From: Prevotella sp.
Lineage (GTDB): Bacteria; Bacteroidota; Bacteroidia; Bacteroidales; Bacteroidaceae
DNA length: 40,223 nucleotides
Direction of reading: 5' to 3'
Assembly: GCA_017554385.1 (NCBI GenBank)
Contig: JAFZIL010000023.1
Span: forward strand, 1 to 40,223
Of the stretch, positions 15,990-25,032 are shown in pieces; within the stretch, counting starts at the first letter, position 1, and the number at the start of each line of letters is the position of its first letter. The notes under the pieces were generated by a model. The model did no database searches. It was not told where the DNA came from and saw only the letters and a program-made list of their open reading frames with translations. The translations under genes and the position numbers were made by a program.

Positions 15990-17821
15990 AGGTACCAGTT
16001 GTTGGGGTCGGAAAGGTCGACCTTTATCAGCGAGCGCATGGTGGCTTCGTCGTCAGCTCCACGGCGCTGATAGATGCGACGGGCAAGATAGGAGGGGTCG
16101 TTGCGGCGTAGTGCGACGCGCATGAGGTCGTAGTAGCGATGTCCTTCAAAGGCGAGCTCGAGGGCTTCCTCGTCGATGATGAGGTCTTCGACATGCTCTA
16201 TCTGATACTGTAGACGAAGTGACGGATCGGTGATAGTGGTGTCGTCGGGTAGGACATAGGTGTCGTTATGGTCGGTATAGCCGGAGCCACGGGAGTGGAG
16301 TCCCATCGTATTCTCGGTTGATAGTCCCGCACTGGTCTCAAGGATGTAGCTGGTGTTGGGGAAATTGAAGGAGCTAAGCCATAGGGAGTCGCTCTTGTCG
16401 TAGTAGGGTATGACCTCGTTGAGAATGACGCTGTTGTTGACTCCCTGTTTCAGTATCTGGAAGGCGAAGCGTGGGAAGCCGGCACGGTTGAGTGCCTCGG
16501 CCAGTCGCAGGTAGACAATGGCACGGCGATAGAGATGGACGTTGCGGGTGGTGTACTTGGCAAAGGTAGAGTAGCTTTCGACACGCCGTCCGTTAGGAAG
16601 GTGGAGATTAAGGTTTTTGGTGAGGGTATAGGCTGAGCGCAGTCGCAGGTCGCCCTTGTACTCCTCGTCAATGCCGTCAGGAGCAAGGATATACTCGCCA
16701 CCGGTGGTGAACTGGCAGTATTTCTGGGCCAGGGAGATGTTGCGCATGCTTTGCGATGGCACGATGCTCGAGCGGTACTCGTTGTTCTCGGTGGTATTGA
16801 AAAGGTCGCGCAGTTCACTATAGTTTCCTTCCGACGGTATGGAGTCGCCTGGTATCATGGTAATAAGCTCGCTGTTGGCGTTGACGCTCTCGTTAGAGAA
16901 CATGCTGGCCCAGCTGTCGGTAGTGCTCATCCACCGGCTGTCGTTGTTCCTGAAACGTACGGCGTTGGTGCTGATGGTGTAGGCGGAGTTGGTGCCGTTG
17001 CGTGTGCTTAGGTAGCGATAGTAGCTCTGTGCTGCCTCTCGGTATTGGCCCGCCCAGAGGTAGAGGTCGCCCAGGAGAATGTTGATGGGGAAATAGAACA
17101 GTCGCGAGTCGGTGCTGCGAATGTTCCGATAGCCGGGCAACTCGGTGTCGGCATAGGGCGCAATGTCACTGATGAAGTACTGGCATATGCGTGAGATGTC
17201 ATAACGTGGGAAATCCTGCTCAGACTGTTCCTTGGTGAGTATGGGCTCGACGATGAAAGGTACTGACCCGTAGTTGAGTACGAGCTGGAGGTAGGTCCAG
17301 GCACGGAATGCCTTGACTGCTGCATATTCCTTCATGAAGATGTAGTCGTTCCTATTGTCGCGTAAGGCGGTGTCGGCATTGGCAATGAAGTAGTTGCAGT
17401 TGTTGATGATGGCGTAATAGTCGCGTGGCTGGTTGTACTTGTTGGTGCTGACGGCAGAACCATCAGCCGCAGTTGAAGTCGAGAAGAAGGCTATGTCGCG
17501 TAAGTCGGACGAGGCATAGGAGGTAACGTCGACGAGGTCTCCGCGTAGTTCGCCCAAGAGGATGGTGCGGTCGGCTATGACCTGCATCTTATTCATGATG
17601 CCCGCTACAGACCAGAGTGTGTCGGCATCGCTGCTGAGCGAGTGGTCATCAGCATAGATTACCTGGTCGGACTCGTCATAGAGGAAGTCGGAACAGGAGG
17701 AAAAGGCCCACCCAATCCCTCCCAAAGGGAGGGATGTTTGTATAGATAAAAGCATGAGGAGGGTGGCTTTTGCCTTCTTGATTATTTTATTCATCTTTGT
17801 CATCTTATTTATCTTTGTCAT
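15974..17821 (-). CDS. SusD-like surface glycan-binding lipoprotein (pair 2)
   Basis: SusD/RagB-family protein of 615 residues that caps the SusC transporter on the outer face of the outer membrane. The lipobox Cys is in FSSCSDF. Helical TPR-like segments (AVKAFRAWTYLQLVLNYGSVPF) and the C-terminal DEEALELAFEGHRYYDLMR motif identify the family. Three in-frame ATGs (17821, 17803, 17794) arise from an 18-bp tandem duplication; 17794 (MNKIIKKAKATLLMLL) gives the most usual signal peptide. Part of that signal (TSLPLGGIGWAF) is encoded by a GC-rich palindromic repeat, an inverted copy of which sits just after the SusC stop. The gap to SusC is 90 bp, the largest in the operon. Confidence 0.93.
   Translation of the reverse strand: MTKINKMTKMNKIIKKAKATLLMLLSIQTSLPLGGIGWAFSSCSDFLYDESDQVIYADDHSLSSDADTLWSVAGIMNKMQVIADRTILLGELRGDLVDVTSYASSDLRDIAFFSTSTAADGSAVSTNKYNQPRDYYAIINNCNYFIANADTALRDNRNDYIFMKEYAAVKAFRAWTYLQLVLNYGSVPFIVEPILTKEQSEQDFPRYDISRICQYFISDIAPYADTELPGYRNIRSTDSRLFYFPINILLGDLYLWAGQYREAAQSYYRYLSTRNGTNSAYTISTNAVRFRNNDSRWMSTTDSWASMFSNESVNANSELITMIPGDSIPSEGNYSELRDLFNTTENNEYRSSIVPSQSMRNISLAQKYCQFTTGGEYILAPDGIDEEYKGDLRLRSAYTLTKNLNLHLPNGRRVESYSTFAKYTTRNVHLYRRAIVYLRLAEALNRAGFPRFAFQILKQGVNNSVILNEVIPYYDKSDSLWLSSFNFPNTSYILETSAGLSTENTMGLHSRGSGYTDHNDTYVLPDDTTITDPSLRLQYQIEHVEDLIIDEEALELAFEGHRYYDLMRVALRRNDPSYLARRIYQRRGADDEATMRSLIKVDLSDPNNWYLKIED
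17705..17748. repeat. GC-rich palindromic repeat, copy within the SusD signal-peptide region
   Basis: Contains CCCTCCCAAAGGGAGGG, which is self-complementary. The 32 bp at 17705-17736 match the reverse complement of 17880-17911 at 30 positions; the match weakens but continues to 17748. Confidence 0.85.
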
Positions 17822-17824
17822 CTT
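17789..17824. repeat. 18-bp tandem duplication at the SusD start
   Basis: On the minus strand AAGATGACAAAGATAAAT is repeated with one change (G for A). It creates a second in-frame ATG, giving MTKINKMTKMNK. Confidence 0.85.
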
Positions 17825-17867
17825 ATATCGTTCATTTGCTGTTGTGTGGTTACTATTACGGGAGATA

Positions 17868-17911
17868 TTTCTATATAGACATCCCTCCCTTTGGGAGGGT
17901 TTGGGTGGACC
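17868..17911. repeat. GC-rich palindromic repeat, copy directly after the SusC stop
   Basis: Contains CCCTCCCTTTGGGAGGG followed by TTTGGGTGGACC. It abuts the SusC stop codon (17912-17914) and is the inverted partner of 17705-17748. In the leftward mRNA the two arms could pair and enclose the SusD start codon. Confidence 0.85.
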
Positions 17912-20900
17912 CTACAGGTTGATCTTCACTCCTGCCACAAACGAACGGCTCTGCGGCAGTCGGCCCAGGTCAATGCCTTGTCCGATGACGCTGCCCGTCA
18001 TTGCGGACTCTGGGTCGACACCAAGATAGCGGGTTATGGTGAACAGGTTGTTGGCCTGAATCCAGAACTGGAAGCCCTGTAGGAACTGGGTGTTCATGGG
18101 CAGTGTATAGGAGAGGGTGACGGTCTTCAGTTTCAGGTAGGATCCGTCCTCAATCCAGCGGTCGCTGAACCGGCTGTTGCCCATAGGATCCTGGAAGGTG
18201 GCACGTGGTATGTCGGTCTGCTGTCCTTCTGTTTGCCAGCGCCGTGTAATGGCAGTGGTCTGGTTCATGAAGCGCGAACCGCTCTCAAGCTGCTGTCGCA
18301 TGTAGTTGTAGACGTCGTTGCCCAGTGAGTAGTTCATGTTGACGTCGAGCTTCAGCCTTTTCCATGCTATCGAGGTGAAGATGTTTCCATAGATGTCGGG
18401 ATTGGGATCACCGATGACGGTGCGGTCGTTCTGGTCGATGAGGCCTTTGTCGGCGGCAGAACCGCCGACCACACTGGTAGAGAGGTCGGCAAAGTGGATG
18501 TCGCCTGCTCCGAAGTAAAGACGGTCGATGCCATTGTCGGCTAAGATGTAGAGTCCTGCTGCTGCTGCCTGTTCCGAGGTGCTGAAGACGCCCTCGGTGC
18601 GGTAGCCGTAGAAGAGGTTGGCAGGCTGGCCTACCTCGGTACGGATGGTGGCTCCATAGACATTACTGTCGATAAATGTTTGGTTGTCAGACAGTTTTGT
18701 CACCTCGTTCTTGTAATGTCCCAGCGATGCTCCCAGTTCCCATTGCAGGTTCTTGAGTGTGAGTACCTTGGCCATAGCACTGATGTCGAAGCCCCTATTC
18801 TTCAACTCGCCACTGTTGGCCCAGTTGTGTTCCAGTCCGGTGACGTAGCGTAAAGACTGGTACATGAGCAGATTGTCGGTGGTGGAGGTGAAGTAGTTCA
18901 TTCGCAGGTTCAGACGGTTGCCGAACAGGTTGGCCTCGATACCGGCATTGAGCCTACGGGTGGTCTCCCATTGCAACTGTGTATTGCCAATATTCTCAAA
19001 CGTCAGGCCAGAGACGTCTTCCAAGAAGTTGTGGGAAACGAAATAGCTACGGGCTGCATGATAGTTGATGTCGTCGTTTCCGCTCACGTCGTAGCCAATG
19101 TTGAGCCTTAGATAGTTGAGGGCGGAGAATTTGGAGTTTAGAGCTTGAAACCACGACTCATTGCTGACGATCCATGCGGCCTGCACGCCTGGGAAGATGC
19201 CCCAGGGTACCTGGAACAGTTTAACGGCCTGTTGGGCATCCTTGCCGAAACGCGATGAGGTCTCTGCGGTAAGGCTTGCCTGCAGGTAGTAGCGCTGGAG
19301 ATAGTTGTAGTCTGCCTGTGCATACCATGCAATGTTTGTCCACTTGTCGCTGTTTCCTGAGGTCTGTGCGTGGTCGAGGGAAGAACTGATGGACGGCATC
19401 TTGTCGCTGGCAGTGTTGTAGCCAAGCTGCGACGAGAGAGTGTAGGTCTCCCAGTTCACTCGTGCTCCTCCAAACACGTGGAGTGCGTGCGCTCCGAAGC
19501 GGTTGTCGTAGTCAAGTCGTGTGTCGCTCATTACAGAGTTCTGCTTACCAGCCATTGAGCGTACCTCGTTCTGGACGTACGCACTTACACTGGAGACGTA
19601 ATAGGCTGGTACGCCATTAAGAGGGATGTAGAGCTTCTCGTTGGTGTTCACCAGGTTATAGCTGAAGTGCTCGCTGAGGGTGAGATGACGTCCAAACCGA
19701 TACTTTGGAGTGACGGAAAGGTTGATCATCGAGTTTTCGAATCGGTTCTTATTCTCAGCATCGCCATAGTCGTTGACAGCAAGCGGATTGGCCAGCTTGT
19801 AGTTGTAGTTGGTGTAGTCGGCGAGTGCTTCGTCGAGGTAGCTCTCGTCAGTAACATCGATATAGCCTTGGCGCACCTTTCCGTTGGCAAACGTCCAGGG
19901 GCTGAGCATAGGGCTTTTGGCGTAAGCCAGAAAAGCCGGTGAAGTGGGCGTACCCTCTGTATAGTTGGCAGGTGCCCCGTCGTTACGCAGGTTGCGTGTC
20001 TGGTTGGCAAAGGATGCATCGAAGCGGATGCCAAGCTGCTGTGTGAGGCGTATATCGGAGTTGAATCGTATGTTGATGCGGTTCATGGAATTATATCGCA
20101 GTGTGCTCTGATGGGTGATATATCCCAAGGAGAGGTTGTAGTCGGCCACATCGTCACCGCCCTCGACATTGATGCTATAGTTCTGTGTGATAGCAGTGCG
20201 ATAGACCTCGTCTTTCCAGTCGGTGTTGTTGTGATACTGATCGTAGTAATAATAGGTTGGACTCTCGTTGAGGAACTTGAAGTCCTTGATGGTGGTACTG
20301 GTGGTCTTCAGCAGGTCGCTGGCATAGCTGCGATACTGGTTGGCGTTCATCACGTCGACGTACTTTGGTTCGAGGGTCACCCCTGCCGAGAGGCTGGCCG
20401 TGATACGTGTGGCCATGCTGTGATTGCGTCTCGTGGTGATGAGGATGACACCATTGGCACCCTTTGCCCCATAGAGAGCCGTACCGCTCTGGAGCACCTC
20501 GACGCTTTCGATGTCTGTAGGACTGATGTTCGAAAGGATGTCGTTGTAGAATCCGTCGTGCAGTGTGGTACGGCTATACTGCTGGTCGAAGATGACCCCA
20601 TCGATGACGATGAGCGGCTGGGCATTGGCGTTGAGCGAGTTGAGACCACCCATGAACATCACACTACCGATGCCAGGCGTGCCGCTGCGGGTTACTGTAT
20701 GTACATTGGCACCAAGTCGCTTCTGAATCTCATCCTCGACGGTTACGGCGTTAGAAAAACGGAAGTCTGAGATGGAAGCCCGTGCCGAAATACTGGTGCC
20801 ACGCTGATAATCGTCAGTGAACGAGTCGGGATACAAGCGTGCATCTGCTTGCTGCTCTCCGTTCTGGAGTCCTATTTTGGCGAGGTTGAAATCTGGAGCC

Positions 20901-21193
20901 GACACTTCGAGTGAAGAAGCGAAAAGCGGCACCCTCAACTCGTAAGAGCCGTCGCTCTGTGTGAGGGTACTGTAGCCCTCGATCTCGGCCACACGTACCA
21001 GCGCACCGCTCATAGGTGTCATGGCTGTGGCATCGAGCACACGTCCCTTGACCATGCGTGTGGGATACTGTTTTCTGGGCATCTCCTTCTTGGCTACAGC
21101 CGGTGTCAGGGAGCCGCTGTCGTCTTCCTGTGCAAGTACCGGCAAGGTGTTCAAGAAAAGGAGTGAGAGTCCGAAAATGATATGTCTTTTCAT
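17912..21193 (-). CDS. SusC-like TonB-dependent outer-membrane transporter (pair 2)
   Basis: Protein of 1093 residues with signal peptide MKRHIIFGLSLLFLNTLPVLA. The N-terminal carboxypeptidase-regulatory-like domain (MVKGRVLDATAMTPMSGALV, about 47-120) is divergent. The plug domain carries PLIVIDGVIFD and a DIESVEVLQSGTALYGAKGANGVILITTRR block (about 190-260). The remainder is the 22-strand barrel, ending RSFVAGVKINL. It imports a ligand captured by its SusD partner, energised by TonB. It follows a FAS1 gene after 13 bp. Confidence 0.94.
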   Translation of the reverse strand: MKRHIIFGLSLLFLNTLPVLAQEDDSGSLTPAVAKKEMPRKQYPTRMVKGRVLDATAMTPMSGALVRVAEIEGYSTLTQSDGSYELRVPLFASSLEVSAPDFNLAKIGLQNGEQQADARLYPDSFTDDYQRGTSISARASISDFRFSNAVTVEDEIQKRLGANVHTVTRSGTPGIGSVMFMGGLNSLNANAQPLIVIDGVIFDQQYSRTTLHDGFYNDILSNISPTDIESVEVLQSGTALYGAKGANGVILITTRRNHSMATRITASLSAGVTLEPKYVDVMNANQYRSYASDLLKTTSTTIKDFKFLNESPTYYYYDQYHNNTDWKDEVYRTAITQNYSINVEGGDDVADYNLSLGYITHQSTLRYNSMNRINIRFNSDIRLTQQLGIRFDASFANQTRNLRNDGAPANYTEGTPTSPAFLAYAKSPMLSPWTFANGKVRQGYIDVTDESYLDEALADYTNYNYKLANPLAVNDYGDAENKNRFENSMINLSVTPKYRFGRHLTLSEHFSYNLVNTNEKLYIPLNGVPAYYVSSVSAYVQNEVRSMAGKQNSVMSDTRLDYDNRFGAHALHVFGGARVNWETYTLSSQLGYNTASDKMPSISSSLDHAQTSGNSDKWTNIAWYAQADYNYLQRYYLQASLTAETSSRFGKDAQQAVKLFQVPWGIFPGVQAAWIVSNESWFQALNSKFSALNYLRLNIGYDVSGNDDINYHAARSYFVSHNFLEDVSGLTFENIGNTQLQWETTRRLNAGIEANLFGNRLNLRMNYFTSTTDNLLMYQSLRYVTGLEHNWANSGELKNRGFDISAMAKVLTLKNLQWELGASLGHYKNEVTKLSDNQTFIDSNVYGATIRTEVGQPANLFYGYRTEGVFSTSEQAAAAGLYILADNGIDRLYFGAGDIHFADLSTSVVGGSAADKGLIDQNDRTVIGDPNPDIYGNIFTSIAWKRLKLDVNMNYSLGNDVYNYMRQQLESGSRFMNQTTAITRRWQTEGQQTDIPRATFQDPMGNSRFSDRWIEDGSYLKLKTVTLSYTLPMNTQFLQGFQFWIQANNLFTITRYLGVDPESAMTGSVIGQGIDLGRLPQSRSFVAGVKINL

Positions 21194-21206
21194 ACCGTGT
21201 ATGTTT

Positions 21207-22907
21207 TTAGTGTTCGTGGATGTCGCCCAGTGCTGACGGACGGAAGATGATACAGTCTATACGCAATGTGCTGGAGTGGGTGGAGGTTTGTCGGGCGGTA
21301 ATATTCGACTGTACGTCAAACCTTACCTTGGCATCCTGCAGACCATAGCAACTGGTGGGAAACTGGTAGTTTGATACCATCAACACGGTATCGACGGCTG
21401 CAGGGTTGGTTGTCTTGTTTCCGTTGATGCGTCGTGTGTAGACGTGTCCGTTCTCGTCGTTGTAGTTCAGGTATGACCTTACGATGCTGGGCTTGGTGGT
21501 GTCAGCGACAGCCAATGTGTCGTAGGCAGTGGCAGGAACGAAGACGGCATAGATGTCATACTCTATGCCCGAGAGCACATTTGGAACACTAATGCCTACG
21601 GCCAGTTGGGCGGTGATGGGGTCGGGCTTGATTTCAGCAAAGGCGTTACCCGAGACCTTGCCATAGAAGGGATTGGCCGTTGTCACTTCACGAATGGTAA
21701 GCGCTTCGTTGATGTCAATTTTCTCAGCATCTGACTGTGAGACGTAGATGGTGTCGACCGACTGCAGACTCTCAGCCTCGACCTTGATGGTTTGGGCAAA
21801 GGTGTGGAAGGGTGAGAGATGCCACTGGGATGCTTTGCGCACATGACCGTTACTGCACACGATATCGCTGGTAGCGTGGAAGATGCCACCCTCGTCGAAA
21901 GGACGATAATAGGTGTAGTAGGGATAGTCGGGAGATGAGGAACGGAGGGTGGAGGGCTGGTGGAGAGTGGAGACTGCACTGTCCTGAAATGCCACGTCGG
22001 GGTTGAGGGTCTTGCTGAAGAAGGCTCCTCCTAAGATGGCCATACGGGTATTGGCATAGGCCATCGAGTCGCGCTTAGCCACGTTCTTTGCATACTTGAA
22101 ATAAGGCTCATACTGCTGAATCAAACGGCTCCATTCGCTGTTCGTAGGACAGAGCAGCCAGTAGGTGCTATCCTCAGAATTGATGAGTCCGTATTGTTCA
22201 AGGATGATGTTCCTAAGGTCGGAGACAGAGTCGAGATATACGGTCTGCCCGTCGACAATCTCACCCGGTACGCTCTTTGCATCATTGAACTCATAGACGG
22301 AATAGCTGTTCAGGAAGCGGTAGACGCTGTCGAGTTCGGTATCATGACCCAGATATTCGAAAACGTTGGGGAAGTAGTCAACAGGCCCGTCAAGGGTAAA
22401 GAGCAATCCGTTGTTGTAGAGCGCATTTGTAGAAAGCAACTTGCGGGTGCCCAGTGTAGTAGCCGTCAGCACCTGATACTTATCGTTCATCATCGTGATA
22501 GAGTCGTTGGTGAGCGAAGAAACGGGATACTTATAGAGTGCTATATGGTTCTGTAGGAACTGGCGCACCACCGTGTTGTCATTACTGCGTCCTTTCAGTC
22601 CTCCACCTTCTGCCTTCCACTTATCTATGAGACTGTCGGCCTGTGACGATGTGAACGAGTTGTTAGTAGGTGCAAACACCGTGAATGTCTGGCTCCCGTC
22701 AAGCATCTGGTTGTAGCCACATGCCTCGACCACACGGGCAAAGTTGCTCAGCTCTGACTGTGACTTGATGGCTTGCCAGAGCGTCCCATTATCAATGGTT
22801 GAAGCATCATAGTGGTCGTTCCAGTCGTCGCTACAGGAGGATAGTGCTGCGCCGAAAGCGCAGCCTACGGAGAAAGCGGTGATTTTCTTTATGTTCTTGG
22901 TAATCAT
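21207..22907 (-). CDS. FAS1 (fasciclin) domain surface lipoprotein, 566 aa
   Basis: ATG 22907 is chosen; the in-frame TTG at 22916 lies in the junction array. Signal MITKNIKKITAFSVGCAFGAALSS with lipobox Cys25 and the surface-export-like SDD after it. A FAS1 domain (about 35-170) shows NFARVVEACGYNQMLDGSQTFTVFAPTNNSF; a second FAS1-like stretch follows (about 190-350). The C-terminal part (about 375-560) is a beta-sandwich, possibly ligand-binding, ending STLRIDCIIFRPSALG. FAS1 domains usually mediate adhesion; here a role in capturing substrate for the adjacent SusCD is inferred. A short heptamer run (21944-21972) encodes STLHQPSTLRSS. Its signal region resembles that of the preceding FAS1 gene, suggesting a shared origin. 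Confidence 0.85.
   Translation of the reverse strand: MITKNIKKITAFSVGCAFGAALSSCSDDWNDHYDASTIDNGTLWQAIKSQSELSNFARVVEACGYNQMLDGSQTFTVFAPTNNSFTSSQADSLIDKWKAEGGGLKGRSNDNTVVRQFLQNHIALYKYPVSSLTNDSITMMNDKYQVLTATTLGTRKLLSTNALYNNGLLFTLDGPVDYFPNVFEYLGHDTELDSVYRFLNSYSVYEFNDAKSVPGEIVDGQTVYLDSVSDLRNIILEQYGLINSEDSTYWLLCPTNSEWSRLIQQYEPYFKYAKNVAKRDSMAYANTRMAILGGAFFSKTLNPDVAFQDSAVSTLHQPSTLRSSSPDYPYYTYYRPFDEGGIFHATSDIVCSNGHVRKASQWHLSPFHTFAQTIKVEAESLQSVDTIYVSQSDAEKIDINEALTIREVTTANPFYGKVSGNAFAEIKPDPITAQLAVGISVPNVLSGIEYDIYAVFVPATAYDTLAVADTTKPSIVRSYLNYNDENGHVYTRRINGNKTTNPAAVDTVLMVSNYQFPTSCYGLQDAKVRFDVQSNITARQTSTHSSTLRIDCIIFRPSALGDIHEH
21944..21972. repeat. Heptamer-like run inside the 566-aa FAS1 gene
   Basis: Plus strand GGAGGGT GGAGGGC TGGTGGAG AGTGGAG, one unit being 8 bp. 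It encodes a Ser/Thr/Pro-rich loop (STLHQPSTLRSS). Confidence 0.55.
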
Positions 22908-22942
22908 AATTCTCAATTCTTAATTCTCAATTCTTCATTTTA
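22908..22942. repeat. 5 x 7 bp array at the FAS1 / FAS1 junction
   Basis: Plus strand AATTCTC AATTCTT AATTCTC AATTCTT CATTTTA. It ends exactly at the downstream ATG (22905-22907), and the upstream stop (TAA, 22940-22942) forms its far end. Confidence 0.9.
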
Positions 22943-24997
22943 CAGCATGCTTTCCATAGCCCCCTCATCGGTGACGCCATATACACTTTTGGGTACGAGC
23001 TCGAGGTAGTCGAGCATGAACTCGTTGTCGTTGCCCTGCTTGGCCGAGACGCAGCGTATGCGTAGATAGTGGTCTTCCTCAGGGTTGATATGTGTGGTAC
23101 AGATGACCATCCGTATGGTGAGAGGCTGGGTGGCGAAGATGGTCTGCTGTGTACTGCCCTGTGCGTAGCGATAGCCTCCGGCAGCTCCGCGATAGTAGCC
23201 CTTGTTCTTGAGCACTTTCTGATCGGTAGCGAGGTCTACAGCCGACATGGAGTTGTAGTCGGCCTTCCAGTCGGTGCCGAGGATAGAGGGATCGTTGAGC
23301 TGCTTGGTCATATCGAGCGGTATTCCCTGAGGAATGTCATCGAAATAGAACTGTGCGACGCCACGGGTGCCCTCAGCTGCAAAGCCGAGACGCAGTTGCC
23401 ACTCTCCCTCGAACGGAACGGGTGGAATCTTGAAGGTGATATCGAAGTCGCCGAAGAGGTTCATCTCGTCGCCCTCATAGCAGTCGTAGTAGTCGTGTGG
23501 ACGGCGGTAGACGAAATGGCAGCCTTCATTGATGGTCACGCCCTTGAGGTATCCGTTGGGGAAATAGTAGTTGCGTCCGTACTTGCCGGTTTCGTCGTAG
23601 TCGGGATCCTGTTGCTTCATGCCCCCATTGCGCTCGTTCAAGCGGATGTCGTTGGTCATCAGTTCTGGGAAGATGGTGGAGAAGTCCATGCGAATGCGGT
23701 CGTTGAGCACGATGTCGCGTGTGGTCTCGTCGAAGGCAAGTATGTCGTCAACGTAGAAGTAGCGCCCGTTCAGTGCGTCCTGCTTGTACTCGGTTTCGAC
23801 GGTTGGGTAGATGAGGGTTCCAAGCGTGGTGAAGAGGTCGTCGTAGCGGCGGTTCACGTATCGCTGGCCTAAGGCGCTGCCACCGGCCCATTTACGTACT
23901 GTGAGTCGTTCGAACTTCATCATCGTGTGAGGAAGCATGGTCTCGTACCAGTCCACTGGATTCATTACTGTGGTCAGGATGCCTATGTCCTTATAGGGAG
24001 TGAGATAGTTCCATCCCTTGACATCGCGTGTGAGCACATGATAGGCGAGGAAGCGGTTCAGCGGATTTTTCGGATGCTTGATATGGGCAAAGTCATGATA
24101 GTCGGCGGTAGCGTCCTCGGGATATATCCGGTCGTAGATCTCGCAGGCTTTCTGATATAGTCCTTCTACGGTGGAGATGCCATACTTGGCAAGCAGCACA
24201 GAGTCAGTGGGTACGAAGATGGTAAACCCGGTACGCTTTTCATCGGGCACTGTGGCCGTCTCCTTATTGACATGTGAGATATAGCGGTAGCGCGTGTACT
24301 GGGCAGGATCCCAGTTGGCATCTCTAAACAGGTAGAGAGAGTCGCGCAGACCAGTCATTTCGAAGGCAGCTACATAGAGCGATATGCGCGGATTCTGCTT
24401 CATCACATCGATAATCATGCGGTTGCTGCTCTCAAGGACTTCGGTTACGGGCTGCATGATGCCGTTCTCCACCGAGTCGTCTTGCAGTGCGAAGATGATG
24501 TGTGACGTGCCATTCAGGAATACGACTGCATTTCCTGCATCATCTTGTCCGTGGGTCACCTCGATATAGCGCCGGTTCATGTTTGCCGTCGAGAGCACGC
24601 CATCGTCCATATCGGCAGTCGTGTACATATTATCGACCAGGTGTGTGCGCACTAGCGTGTCGCAGTCCTCCTTGCTAAGCTGACTGACGGATGTCATTCC
24701 CCGCTTGGAAAGATAGGCGTGCATGGCCTCGTTGGTTGGCGGAAAACAGGTGTATGCCCCGTAAGTGGCCAACAGTTTCATCATGCCTGTACGTTCTACG
24801 GCTGCTGTGAACTCGCTGAACTGTTCATGCCCGTAGAGATACTCGCTCATCATCTGTCCCTTGAAGGTGTAGAAATTCGAGGTGTCGGGTTCGTCGGAGC
24901 AAGAAGTGAAAAGTAAAAAGTGAAAAGTGGCAAGCACTGCGCAGACAGCGCAGCCTACGAGACCGGTGCGGGTTGTTTTTATTAGCTTGGTAATCAT
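22940..24997 (-). CDS. FAS1 (fasciclin) domain surface lipoprotein, 685 aa
   Basis: ATG 24997 is chosen; the in-frame TTG at 25006 is within the junction array. Signal MITKLIKTTRTGLVGCAVC, then ATFHFLLFTS encoded by heptamers, lipobox Cys33, then SDEPD. First FAS1 domain about 45-205 (FTAAVERTGMMKLLATYGAYTCFPPTNEAM). Second FAS1 domain about 240-400 (TGFTIFVPTDSVLLAKYG, NPLNRFLAYHVL). The C-terminal third contains a beta-sandwich (WQLRLGFAAEGTRGVAQFYFDD) ending FMLDYLELVPKS, possibly carbohydrate- or protein-binding. It starts 30 bp after SusD. Function as a surface adhesin or accessory binding protein of the SusCD system is inferred. Confidence 0.85.
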   Translation of the reverse strand: MITKLIKTTRTGLVGCAVCAVLATFHFLLFTSCSDEPDTSNFYTFKGQMMSEYLYGHEQFSEFTAAVERTGMMKLLATYGAYTCFPPTNEAMHAYLSKRGMTSVSQLSKEDCDTLVRTHLVDNMYTTADMDDGVLSTANMNRRYIEVTHGQDDAGNAVVFLNGTSHIIFALQDDSVENGIMQPVTEVLESSNRMIIDVMKQNPRISLYVAAFEMTGLRDSLYLFRDANWDPAQYTRYRYISHVNKETATVPDEKRTGFTIFVPTDSVLLAKYGISTVEGLYQKACEIYDRIYPEDATADYHDFAHIKHPKNPLNRFLAYHVLTRDVKGWNYLTPYKDIGILTTVMNPVDWYETMLPHTMMKFERLTVRKWAGGSALGQRYVNRRYDDLFTTLGTLIYPTVETEYKQDALNGRYFYVDDILAFDETTRDIVLNDRIRMDFSTIFPELMTNDIRLNERNGGMKQQDPDYDETGKYGRNYYFPNGYLKGVTINEGCHFVYRRPHDYYDCYEGDEMNLFGDFDITFKIPPVPFEGEWQLRLGFAAEGTRGVAQFYFDDIPQGIPLDMTKQLNDPSILGTDWKADYNSMSAVDLATDQKVLKNKGYYRGAAGGYRYAQGSTQQTIFATQPLTIRMVICTTHINPEEDHYLRIRCVSAKQGNDNEFMLDYLELVPKSVYGVTDEGAMESML
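24903..24930. repeat. 4 x 7 bp run encoding part of a lipoprotein signal peptide
   Basis: Plus strand GAAGTGA AAAGTAA AAAGTGA AAAGTGG. It encodes ATFHFLLFTS, the hydrophobic end of the signal peptide just before lipobox Cys33. Confidence 0.85.
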
Positions 24998-25032
24998 AAC
25001 TATCAACTATTAACTATGAACTATCAACTATT
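24998..25032. repeat. 5 x 7 bp array at the SusD / FAS1 junction
   Basis: Plus strand AACTATC AACTATT AACTATG AACTATC AACTATT. It ends exactly at the downstream ATG (24995-24997). The SusD stop (TAG, 25028-25030) is in the fifth unit. Confidence 0.92.

Noticed and set aside
17705-17911. Invertible promoter or phase-variable DNA switch between the inverted repeats
   Set aside because: The segment holds the SusD start in a fixed operon orientation, contains no promoter, and no recombinase gene is nearby; inversion would break the gene.
19123-19150. Possible heptamer run (TTTGGAG TTTAGAG) in the second SusC gene
   Set aside because: Only two clear units; too degenerate to separate from chance.
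23069-23872. 267-codon rightward frame inside the 685-aa FAS1 gene
   Set aside because: Antisense shadow; the leftward frame has a lipoprotein signal and FAS1 motifs.
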